Origin: Phocoena phocoena
Taxonomy: Eukaryota; Chordata; Mammalia; Artiodactyla; Phocoenidae
NCBI RefSeq assembly: GCF_963924675.1
Contig: NC_089239.1
Span: 5,879,001 to 5,943,000, forward strand
Direction: 5' to 3'
Length of the DNA stretch: 64,000 bases
This document shows, in pieces, positions 50,601 through 62,600 of this stretch. The notes under the pieces are model-generated. The model saw only the letters and a program-made list of their open reading frames with translations. It was not told the origin of the DNA and did not search any database. A program made the translations under genes and the position numbers. How positions within the stretch are numbered: the stretch's first letter is position 1; every line of letters starts with the position of its first letter.

Positions 50601-53600
50601 AGTTGCAGGATACAAAATTAATATACAGAAATCTGTTGCATTTCCATACACTAGCAACAAACTATCATAAAGAGAAATTAAGGAAACAATCCCATTTACC
50701 ATTCCATCAAAAAGAAGAAAATACCTGGGAAGAAACCTACCTAAGGAGGCAAAAGACCTGTACTCAGAAAACTATGGCACTAATAAAAGAAATTGATGAT
50801 GACACAACAGATGGAAAGATATACTATGTTCTTGGACTGGAAGAATTAATATTGTTAAAATGATCCTATTACCCAAGGCAATGTACAGATTCAACGCAAT
50901 CCCTATCAAAATACCAATGGCATTTTTCACAGAACTAGAACAAATAATTCTAGAATTTGTATGGAAACACAAAAGACCACTGATAGCCAATACAATCTTG
51001 AGAAGGAAGGACAGAACTGGAGGTATCACACTCCCTAATTTCAGACTATATTACAAAGCTACAGTAATCAAAATAGTTTGGTACTGGCAGCAAAACAGAA
51101 CAGAGAGCTCAGAAATAAACCCACACACTTATGGTCCATTAACCTACAAAAAAGGAGGCAAGAATATACACTGGAGAAAAGACAGTCTTGTCAGTAAGTG
51201 GTGCTGGGAAAACTGTACATCTGTATCTAAAAGAATGAGATAGAATATTTTATTACACCATATACAAAAATAAACTCAAAATGAATTAAAACCAGAAATC
51301 ATAAAACTCCTAGAAGAGAATGTAGACAGAACACTCTGACATAAATTGTAGCAATAGATTTTTGGATCTGTCTCCTAAGGCAAAGGAAACAAAAGCAAAA
51401 ATAAACAAATGGGACATAAGTAAACTTAAAAGGTTTTGCAGAGCAAAGAAAACCAATGAGAAAACAAAAAGACAACCTACTTAACGGGAGAAAATATTTG
51501 CAAGTAATATGACCAAAAAGGGGTTAATATACAAACTATATAGCGCATCCAACTCAAAATCAAAAAACCAAACAACCGATTAAAAAAATGTGCAGAAGAC
51601 TTGAATGGACATCTTCAAAGAAGATATACATAAGCTAACAGACACATGGAAAGATGCTAAACATCACTAATCATCAGAGAAATGCAAATCAAAACTACAA
51701 CAAGCTATCATCTCACATCTGTGAGAATGGCTATCATCAAAAAGACCACAAAGGGGCTTCCCTGGTGGCGCAGTGGTTGAGAGTCTGCCCGCTAATGCAG
51801 GGGACACGGGTTTGAGCCCTGGTCTGGGAGGATCCCACATGCCGCGAAGCAACTGGGCCCATGAGCCACAACTACTGAGCCTGCGCGTCTGGAGCCTGTG
51901 CTCCACAACAAGAGAGGCCACGATAGTGAGAGGCCCACACACCGCGATGAAGAGTGGTCCCCGCTTGCCACAATTAGAGAAGGCCCTCGCACAGAAACTA
52001 AGACCCAACACAGCAAAAATAAATTAATTATTTAATAAACTCCTACCCTCAACATCTTAAAAAAAAAAAAAAAAAGACCACAAATAACAAATGTTAGTGA
52101 GGATGTGAAGTAAAGGGAACTCTCATACACTGTTCGTGGGAATGTAAATTGGTGCAAACACTGTGGAATACAGTACGAGGTTCGTCAAAAAACTAAAAAT
52201 AGAACTACCACATGATCTAGTAATTTCACTCCTGAGTATATATTGAAGAAATGAAAATACTACTTCGAAAAGATACACATACCCCAGTGCTTGTAGCAGC
52301 ATTATTTACAATAGCCAAGATATGGAAGCAAAGTTGTGTTCATCAACAGATGAATGGATAAAGAGGATGTGGTATATTTACACACAATAGAATATTACTC
52401 ATCTATTAAAAAGAAAGAAATTTTGCCATTTGCAACAATATGGATGGACTTGGAAGGTATTATGCTTAATGAAATAAGTCAGGGAAAGACAAATACTGCA
52501 TGTTATCACTTACCTGTGTAATATAAAAAGTGAAATGAACTAGTGAATATAACAAAAGTAGAGTCACATATATAGAGAAGAAACTAGTGGTTACCAGTGG
52601 AGATAGCAAGAGGGCGAGGGACAAGAGAGGGATAGGCAATTAAGAGGTATCAACTACTATGTATAAAATACATAAGCTACATGGGTATATTGTGCAGTGC
52701 AGGGAATACTGCCAATATTTTATAATAACAATAAATGTAGCATAATCCTTATAAAAAGTATTAACCACTATGTTGTATACCTGAAACATATAATTTTATA
52801 AATCAACTATACCTCAATAAAAAAACACATGACAGAACTGAAAAAAAAATTGTTGATTTTGAATTGTTTAGGGAAATCACCTAGAACACTAAACAGAATA
52901 TAAAATATACATAAAAGTCCAGTTAAGAAACATGGAACAATTTAGACACAGAAAATTTAGAACGGGGGAGAGTCAGTATCTGAAGAGAAAAAGTCTGGAA
53001 CTTTTCCAAAATTGAAGAAAGGTATGAGTCTTCACACTGAAAGAAAATATTGGGTCCAGCTCATGATTTAAAAATAAATCTCTACCAGAATACATTATAA
53101 CAAAATAACAACTCTAAGGACAAGGAATACATGTACAGGCTATGTTAGGCAGAATTCTAACAATGGCTATGTTAGGCAGAATTCTAAGATTCCCATTCCT
53201 TGGTTATTCAAACACTTTTCAAAGTACTGCTCTGAAAAGATTTTGCCAATGTAATTAAAGCTCCAAATCTGTTGGCCTTAAAATACAGAGATTATTTTGG
53301 TGGGCCTGACCCAATCAGGTCAGCTCTTTACAAGCAGAGTTTTCTCCTGCTGGTAGAGGAAAGAAATTAAGAGAGAGTCAAAGCCTTAGGAATACTTATA
53401 TTACTCTTGTTTCTTTAAAGGTGAAGGGAGGTACATGAGTAGCAATGCAGGTGGCCTCTGGGAGACGGAGGGGCTCCAAGCAGACAGGCAACAAGGAAAG
53501 AGATACCTCAGACCTACAGCTGCAAGAAATTGGATTTTTTTTACAACCCAAATGAGCTATGATCCCAGCCTGGCCTTCAGGCCTTCAGGTCAGACTTGTG

Positions 53601-56600
53601 ACAACCCAGCCAAATCCACCTGGATTTCTCACTTACAGAACTTGCTCATAGTAAATGAATGTTGTTTAAGTCACTGAGTGTGTGGTAATTTGTTATGCAG
53701 CAATAAGAATGCAATGACTAGGTAAAACTCCTATTAATCGTAAAGGAATAAATGAATCAACACACTAACAGAATATTTATCATCATCAATAGTAAATGCC
53801 ACACTACACTGACATATCTTCAAATAGTGAAGGCAAAATAACTCTCAGCATAGAAGTCCATACTACATAAACTCATACTCAAGAGTGAAAATAAAGATAA
53901 TTTTAGGTGGATAAGATAAATAGTTTACTACACACAGACTCACTGATGGAAATTCTAAGAGAGGTACTTCACCAGAAGGGAGATTGAACATTAAAAAAAA
54001 TGGAATTAAATTCAAAAAAGAATAGTGAGTAAATAAGTTACAAATATATAGTGAAATCCTAGTATGTTTTGATTAAATATAATAATGATAATGATGACTT
54101 ATTTGTATCAGGTTAAAATTCAGGAGTAACTGAAAGCCAAATGATAATGCTATGGAAGAGTGAAGAAAAGAGTATAAGGTTTAATGGTCTAAGATCCATA
54201 AATTGTTAGAAGAAGGTCATAAGTACTTTTATATCTAAAATTGTAACTTTATCTACATTTAATTTTAATAATTTAATAAATCATAATATAATAATTAAAG
54301 AATTAAAGAATATAACTAGAACATATAATGACCAAATTAATAGAAGGAAAGAAAAAACAATGAAAGCACAATCAATATGATGGAATACATGAAAGTAGAA
54401 AGAGAAAATACTGAAAAAGCATGATAAATAGAAAAAAACAAAACAAAATGGTAGAATTTAGTCTAAACATATCAGCAAACATATAAGTATATAAACATAT
54501 TCAATTCAACTACTGAGAAACTCTTGAGGTTACATATTTTAAAATTCCATTGGCAGGCTGTTTTCAGGAGACCAAATTAAATAAAAGGTTGAAAGTAAGG
54601 GGGTGAAAAGTTACATTAGATAATGTAATAGAATAGAATGTTGGTATAGCAGTTATAGAACAGTAAGGACAGAATTTATGGTTAAGAAATATTAACGGGG
54701 ACAATATGCTATTTATTAATGATTAAAAGAAAAGCACAGCTAAGTCAGTGTAATTAGTTCTCATCAACCCAAAATTATTATAGAAATTTATACATGAGTT
54801 CTGTCATGTACAATCTATCAAATGTCAAGCATTTGCTTGTTTGTTTACCCAAGCAGTACATAAATATAACCCAAGTTGGGTAATTTCCAGGCACTATACA
54901 TCCTTTTTCTTTACTAATTATACATATCCTGTCTTTTATTAGAATCAGTCATTTTATTCCTTGTTTCCTCAGAGTAGACTTCCAATAAGTATTTATTAAA
55001 TGAATAAAAGACTAATTTACTAGAAACTAAATTACTATATACTAGTAGCCTGGTTTTCAGTGGATTACTTTACCAAACTCAGCTGTTCAAACAGTATCTA
55101 GACATTGTGAATTATTCATTCTGAATTTTCAACATGTATCTTAAGATGCCTTCCAATTTACCTACCTGCTAGCATTTCTGTGAGTGCTGCCTTCTGATCT
55201 GGATATTAAAAAAAAAAGGAAAATAGTGTCCAAAGTTAGTCCTAAGAGCGCTTGCCAACTGCATAAATAAAAGTCAGGCCATTTTATAAGCAGTATTATC
55301 TCTTTTACAAGGTAAGTTACCAAAAAAGAAAATAATGTCCAAGGTCACTGAACAAAGATGCAAATAAATAACATTCTTATTTACTTATATACCTCATCCA
55401 CAAAGAGTGCATTTCAAACTTGTACTAAAGAATTTATCAAGAAGGCACAAATTTTCTTTTCCCTTATCACTTCTAAACACAGAATATAGGTTTGACCCTG
55501 AATTCCTGATTCTGACCTTTATACCCCAACTTTTAATTTTTTATTCATTGATAAAGAAATGCTACATTTTATAAGTTAAAACCCATACTGACTTCTAGAC
55601 AATCTGACAGAATGAGCTGGTGGGACAATTCCCCTTTCCATTCCTCATAGAGGAGTGCTGAAAAAAAATAAGACAACAAGAGGTTAACTGAGGTTAACAA
55701 CAAGAAAAGAATTCTCCTGGTGCTAGTAAAAAATGAAGAAACTGAGAGTTCAAAGGGTAAACAGGAGATAAAAGTGAATGATTGCAGGGGTGTCTAAACC
55801 AGTGATATGACTTTGGGACTAGAGATTTAATAGCTATTCCTTAGAAGTTATGAGGCCTTTGCATGCAAGGAAACTAAGTGAGCTCCTTAACTGGAGCCAT
55901 TTAACCTGGGAGCCATGAATGTCCATACCACCCATTACACAGGGATAGTAAAAATTCTGACCAGTGGCCTTAGGAATGCAGCAGGGAAAGGGGGGATATG
56001 CAACAGGAATAGATGGGGGAAAATGGATCACTGCAGAGTCCCAAGCCTACAAACAATGTCCTTTCAGGGCCCCAGTCACACTCCTACAAATTCTTGAACA
56101 CCATGCACAGCAGCTGCTCCAAATATTTTTGCTTTAAAAGAAGCAAAAATGAAACCACCCACATGTGTATGTCTTCAACACAGGGCATGCAGAATTCTCA
56201 TGGGAAAAGCATAGACACTGAAAGGAAAAGACACTGAAGAGAAGAGAAGTTTGTACGATTACAAATCCCTAATAGATAATGTCAACAGCCAGAGCAAAAC
56301 AATGAGTTCACACACCAAGAAATACAAATGACTAAAAAACTTGGAGAACATTTAGAATCTCCATAGAGATTTCTGCAAGAATAGAATCCATAAGTCTAGA
56401 ACAGGACAGAGAAGGAAGAATTGGTGAAATGAGAGTGATCTGAGGAAATGTGAGATGGAGAAAGAGCTATAAAAGTGCAGTTACAAACCATAAAGACACA
56501 CTTCCAATTCCGGTCAAGATGGAGTAACAGACTGGATTTACCCTCCTGCCTGAAACAAATGAATATCTGGACAAAATATATTAAATGCTGGTTTTCAGAC

Positions 56601-59600
56601 ACTGAATATTAGGCAGGATAGTGATCTATGAGAGAAGGGAATAAAGGTGAGACCTGTGATTGCCCCTTGTTACTGCCTGAGGAGAGTTGCCATCCTGTAG
56701 CACAGCAAGGGAAACCCAGGCAAAGCCAGAAGTCTCCCTGAATTGAGGTAATAGGGTCTGGGGATGCCAAGGCAGCTACACTTCTCAGGGCAGAATACCA
56801 GAGAAGAAAGGAGGTGCACAGAGAACTCCTGATATTTGTGGAGGGTCCTCTTTGAGTGTTCTGTGGAGTACCAATCACTGAATGCAAGTGAAGAAACTCC
56901 CTGAGCCAGAGAAAAATTATTAGAAATTAATAAAGGAAGCAATCTCTTGTACTCATATAGGAACAGGAATAGTTTGTGTTCCCACCATCTGAGTTGAAAA
57001 ATCTCATAATTCACAGTGAGTTTGGTAGAGTTACATGGAAGGGTATTGCCTCTGTAGTGCTAACCATTCTGATCCTACTTAACGAAGCTTAAAAGCAATG
57101 GTGTTAGAACAACTGGATATTCTTATGCAGGAAAAGAAAAACACTCAATTCATACCCCTACAAAACTTAGTTCAAATTGGATATAAGCCTAAATGCAAAA
57201 CCTAAAACTATAAAACTTTTAAAAGAAAACATGAGAGAAAATCTTCATGAATTTTGGTTAGGAAAATATTTCCTAGATACAACATCAAAATCATGATCTA
57301 TAAAAGAAGATATTGATACACTGGATTTCATCAGAATTTTAAACTTTTGCTCTTTAAAAGAGTGAAAAGAAAAGCCTTAGACTAGAAGAATATATTTGCA
57401 AATCATATATATAATAAAGCATTTGTATCCAGCATTTATAATGAACACTCAAAATACAATAATAAGAAAACAAACAATCCATTTTTTAAATGATCAAAAA
57501 GTTTTGACTGACTCAATAATAAAAAGACAACCCAATCAAAAAATTGGGTCTTTCAGTTGAAACTGCCATTTTCCAGTAATTTGTCAAAAAGACCAACACA
57601 AAAGAAAAGAGAAGAGGCACCTGCTATACATTCTCTAGACCTTTTAGAAAACATGGGGTTGTTCCTTTGGTCACATACATGGGAAATTACAAAAAAGTGA
57701 TATTGTAGACAGCAAGGGAACTGGCACTATTTAAAAAAGAAATGTCCCACAAATGTTACACAAACTGGGAGTCTACAATGTTACCCAGTATGCTGTTGGC
57801 ATTGTTGAAAACAAACGAATTAAGGACAAGATTCTTGCCAAGAGAATTAATGTACTTATTGAGGATATTAAGCACTCTAAGAACCAAGATAGCTCCTTGA
57901 AATGAAGGAAATATGATCAGAAAAAGAAGGAAGCCAAAGGGAAAGGAACGTGGGTTTGACTGAAGCACCAGCCTGCTCCATCCAGAGAAGCACACTTTGT
58001 GAGAACCAGTGAGCTGGAACCCATTCCCTATGAAATCATGCCATAATAGGTGTAAAAATAAATAAATAAAAGACCTCCGGATTGTAATTTTAATTAATTA
58101 ATTTAAAATGGGTAAAATATTTGAATACACACTTCTCCAAAGAAGATGTACATCTGACAAATAACCACATGAAACAACTGTCAGCATCCTTAGTCATGAG
58201 AGAAATGCAAATTAAAACCATAATGAGATGCCACTGCACACTATCGGAATTGCTAAAATTAAAAAAATATATGACCATATAAGTGTTGGTGAGAATGTGG
58301 AGGAACTAGATCTCTCACATACTAGTGGTTGGAATATAAGATAGAAGAACTGCTTTGCAAAACAGTTTAGCTCTTTCTTTAGAAGTGAAACATATACCTA
58401 CCATATTACCCCGTTGTTCCAGTCCTGGGTATTAACTAAGAAAAAGAACGCATATGTTCACATAGAAAGTTGTATGTAAATGTTCATAATGGCTTTATTT
58501 ATAACAGCCAAAAACTGGAACGCATCCAAATAACTATCAATAGATGGAATGGATGAACAAATTATGGTATAATCATACAACTGAATACTTATCAGCAATA
58601 AAAGGAAAAAAAATTATCACACAAGAACATGGATGGATTGCAAAATAATCATGGTGACTGAAGTAAATCACACAAAAAGAAGAGTTCACACTGTATGATT
58701 CCATTTATATAAAATTCTAGAAAATGCAAACTAAGAAGCAGATCAGCAGCAGTATGGGGATAGAGCAGGTGGAAGAGGCAGGAGTGGGGCTTACAAAGGG
58801 GCACGAGGAAATTTGGGGGCATGACAGATATCTTCATAATCTTGATCATGATGATGGTTTCATCAGTGTTACTTTTCAAATTATCAAAACATACAAAAGT
58901 ATACACTTAAAATATATGTAATTTACTGTGTGTCACTTATACCACGATAGAACTATACATTAGAAAAAGAACAAGCTATTGATACACATAACATCATGGA
59001 TGAATGTCAAATGCATTATGCCAAGGGAAAGAAGACAGACTCAAAAGATTACATACTACAGTATACGATTCCATTTATACAAAGTTCTGGAATTGGCAAA
59101 ACTATAGGCAAAGAAGACATCTGTCAGTGCCAGGAGCTGAAGGTGGGGTGAGAGGGAATTCTGAGGTGATGAAATTGTTCTATGTTTTATCGAGGTTGTA
59201 GTAAGTGTATGCATTTGTTAAACTCATAGAATTACATAAACCAAAGAGATTAATTTTACTACATGTAAATTGTATCTCAGCTTTTAAAAGCTTCATTCTT
59301 AGTGTCAAAAGAAAAGAAGCAAAAGAGGAGAAGTATAAAGATGAGGAAGAGAACAACCATCACCATCTACCATGGAGGCTAGAATGGAAGACCATAAAAT
59401 ACAGGGATTTCAGAAAAATAAAAGGGATAGAATGGGGAAGAGTCAATCATTAAAGAGATAATGACTGAGAATCTTCCAGAACTGAAGAAAGACATGATAA
59501 TTGAAGATGATTGTGAATTCAGAGCTGGAAAAATAAAAACAAACTCATATCAGAACAAGTAATAATTCAGTAACATAATACCTTGGACAAAAAAAACTTG

Positions 59601-62600
59601 AGAAGCTAACTTAGAAAAAAAAGTGCAAGTATAAAGGTAAAAATGAATTAGTTAATCTGACAGCAGACATCTCAACAACAGTAAATGCCAAATTCAATGG
59701 CATCATAAAAGGGCTGACAGAAATAACTGTCCACCTAAAATTCTATACCCATATAGAATTTCAAGAGTGAAAGTGAAATAAAACCATTTCCAGGCATATA
59801 AGGCAAACAGATGATGACACATAGACCATCACTGTAATAACTACCAAAGCAGGTACTTCTCCAAGAAGATTGAACCTAGAATGAAAAAAGCAGGATTCCA
59901 AAAAGAATGGCGATAATTATGGCATTGGTACACAAACCATGTGACAAAATTTCATAATATATATACACACATACTCAAAAATGAGTGTATGTATGTAAAC
60001 ACTGGTGAATATGAATACGGTCTATAGTTTAATTGATAATATTGTACCAATATCAATTCTCTGGCTGTGAAAATGTGCTATGTTAATGTAAGATGTTATT
60101 ATTGAGAAAACCTAAGTGATGAGTACAATGGAATTCTGTGCTATTTTTGCAACTTTTTATATTTCGTAAATTATTTCAAAACTAAGTTTAAAAAAAGGGA
60201 ACCATAGGGCTTCCCTGGTGGCGCAGTGGTTGAGAGTCTGCCTGCCGATGCAGGGGACATGGGTTCGTGCCCCGGTCCGGGAGGATCCCACATGCTGCGG
60301 AGCAGCTGGGCCCATGAGCCATGGCCCCTGGGCCTGCGCGTCTGGAGTCTGTGCTCCACAACGGAAGAGGCCACAGCAGGAGGCCCGCATACCGCAAAAA
60401 AAAAAAAAAAAAAAAAGGGAATCATAAAGAATCTGGGGAATATATCAGGAAATCCTAATAAGTATTAACTAAACATAATAATGATAAGAACACAATAACA
60501 CAAAACTTATTTGGAGGGAACTGAAAAGCCAAATGACAAACAGATTGAAAAAGATAGGTTAGTGTTAAAGGGCTAAGATCCTTGTGTTATTCAGAAGATT
60601 ATATACAATGATTAAATTAAGACATTATACAACATTAGCTACAAATGCTAAAAGTTAACAAAAATCATTAAAACAAAAAAACAGAATATAAAAACGTACA
60701 AAATAGTAGAAGAGAAAAAGAAAAGAAGAAGAAAAAGCACAATCAAGAAAATGGATTTTGAGAAAAGGAAAAAAATGCCACACACAAAAAAAAGAGGATA
60801 GTAAGTAGGAAGAAAATAAGATGGTAAATTTCAATGTGAATATATGTCATCATATATTAAGCATATAAATGTAACAAACTCCACTACTGCATTTCATATA
60901 AAGGCTGTTTATAATATACCAACTAAAATCAAAGAATGGTTGAAAATAAGGGATGAAAAATATGTAATAGGTAAGTCTAAATTTCAAAGAGCAAGTTGAT
61001 ATATAGCAATGTAAGAGTGAGAATAGAATTTAATATACAATTATTAATGATATAAAGAAAATACACCAAGAATATATAACTATGTTGAACATTATGCATT
61101 TAGCCACTGCCTCAGAGTATATAAAGCAGAAGTCTCAACAATCGAAGAGAAAGCCATGACATATTGGAAAACCTTATTTGCCTCTCATAGAAAATGTTAT
61201 CAAGTAGAGAAAAAATTTAAAAACCCAGTAAGTATAAAGATGACTTGAAACAGCACAATTAAAAAGTTTGTTCTAAAAACAAAGAAAAAAACATACTGCA
61301 TCACATTAATTGAAGCATGCGAATCAAGCATATATTTTTACAAAAAACTGACTTTCTTTCTGGTTCCAACATTTAAGAGTCTAAATCAGAGACAAAGCTC
61401 TCCCAATAAGGTAATAAAATTGGAAAATAACTTTTACAGCAACAAAAATAAATCACATAACTGAAAACAAAAGACCATGGTTTGTTCATGATTTAAATAA
61501 GAAATCGTGCTGGAAGCTTCTAATTTTTTAAACTGAATATCAGCTGTATCTTAAAAACTGGAGAATGTAGATGAAATGATATATAAGGGAGAAAGTTTTC
61601 ACTTTAAAAGCATATTAGGAAAATAAGAAAAATTGAAAATTAATAAACAAAGCATTAGACTCCACAAAGGTAGAATTAACAAACACATAGCAAAGGTGAA
61701 GAGAGTAGCAAAGAGGAACAGACTGTAAGTTAAGGATAATAAACACAAGGAAATATATGGATCTCAACAGAACGACAAATTATATTTTTAAATTACTAAT
61801 AAAATAGAAAAACCTCTGAGAAGACTGCTCATAAAAAAGAAAAAGGAAAAACAAACCTAGAATTAGAAGGGTAAACATATGTATAAAGTATAAATATTTA
61901 AAATTATATATAATTCTAGATATGGCACAGGGATGTAGCCACGTGTAGTAAAAATATGTGATACACACCAGCTTTCAGTGCAGAGGTTGTTCTCCACAGA
62001 GAGGGAGATGGGGATTGCAGCTGTATATACAGCGGTTTATTTCATAAGAGAAACAAAATATTCATGTTTATTTCCAGTGGTGGGCAAATGGTTGTTTGTC
62101 ACCTTGTTCTGTCTTTGCTTTTGAACTATATTTTTAAATAAAAATATTTTATATACTAAATTATAAATTTGCTTTCTGAAGACTTTTCCCAGAGAATATT
62201 TTTAAAATTATTTCTTACATGAGGCAGCAATGCAAATTGAAACATTTCATTTGTGATATGGCTCATAAATCTGCATTACAAATAAATACTTCTGGTACTT
62301 CTCCTGTAGGTGACACAGATCGCCAGGCATTTGAAAGCAATAGATATGGATACATTTTAGTTCTTCCTCTCTCAATTACCAAGGTGATAACGTTGGCAAG
62401 TCATTAAAACCACATTCCAAAATTTTTGCATCTTTAAAATAAGGATATTCAAAACTATCTCAAATAATTAAATGAGATACTGATGTAGCATTCAAAATTC
62501 CTGTAAAATGTAAAGTATTATGGCTGCTCATAATATTTCCTTATATGTGACTAGATTTAAATGGTACTAAAGTTTAACTTCAGAACACAAATTCAATTTA

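Larger units (their letters stand above)
44082..52828 (+). mobile_element. Full-length LINE-1 with nested insertions
   Basis: The element begins gagaccggccaagatggcag and ends in an A-rich tail. A target duplication of about 12 bases (atgacagaa-ctga type) flanks it at 44071 and 52829. It has a GC-rich 5'UTR (to about 45700), ORF1 from about 45750, and ORF2 to about 52500. Nested inside are a 1.95 kb foreign block (46186-48140), a purine microsatellite and a SINE. Frames are broken by stops and frameshifts. It splits the third cassette unit of ADAM32 in the intron between cassettes 1 and 2. Confidence 0.88.
36200..61200 (-). repeat. Tandem intragenic duplication: four copies of a ~3.7 kb intron-plus-cassette unit
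   Basis: The regions around 36680-36980, 37700-39600, 41440-43450 and 54780-56100 align with each other by eye, on both sides of each cassette exon. Shared landmarks include a segment ending gtagtacttatcaa-like just before the exon at 36830, 38910 and 42600. Another is a segment with cagactgacagaata-like sequence at about 39420, 43150 and 55610, and a third is an accatgaa...cataccacccat block at 43400 and 55920. Cassettes 2 and 3 are 3701 bases apart. Cassettes 1 and 2 are 12450 apart, but removing the L1 at 44082-52828 leaves about 3.70 kb. An ancient L1 stretch occurs in the units too (about 40390, 52980 and 59480), so it was present before duplication. Outer boundaries are approximate, and the leftmost unit looks partial. 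Confidence 0.75.

Noticed and set aside
50042..51243. Long open frames (up to 171 codons) with reverse-transcriptase motifs
   Set aside because: They are L1 ORF2 of the full-length copy at 44082-52828, interrupted by stops.
56200..62600. Search for a fifth ADAM32 tail cassette
   Set aside because: No 39-mer with the cassette pattern and splice sites was found.
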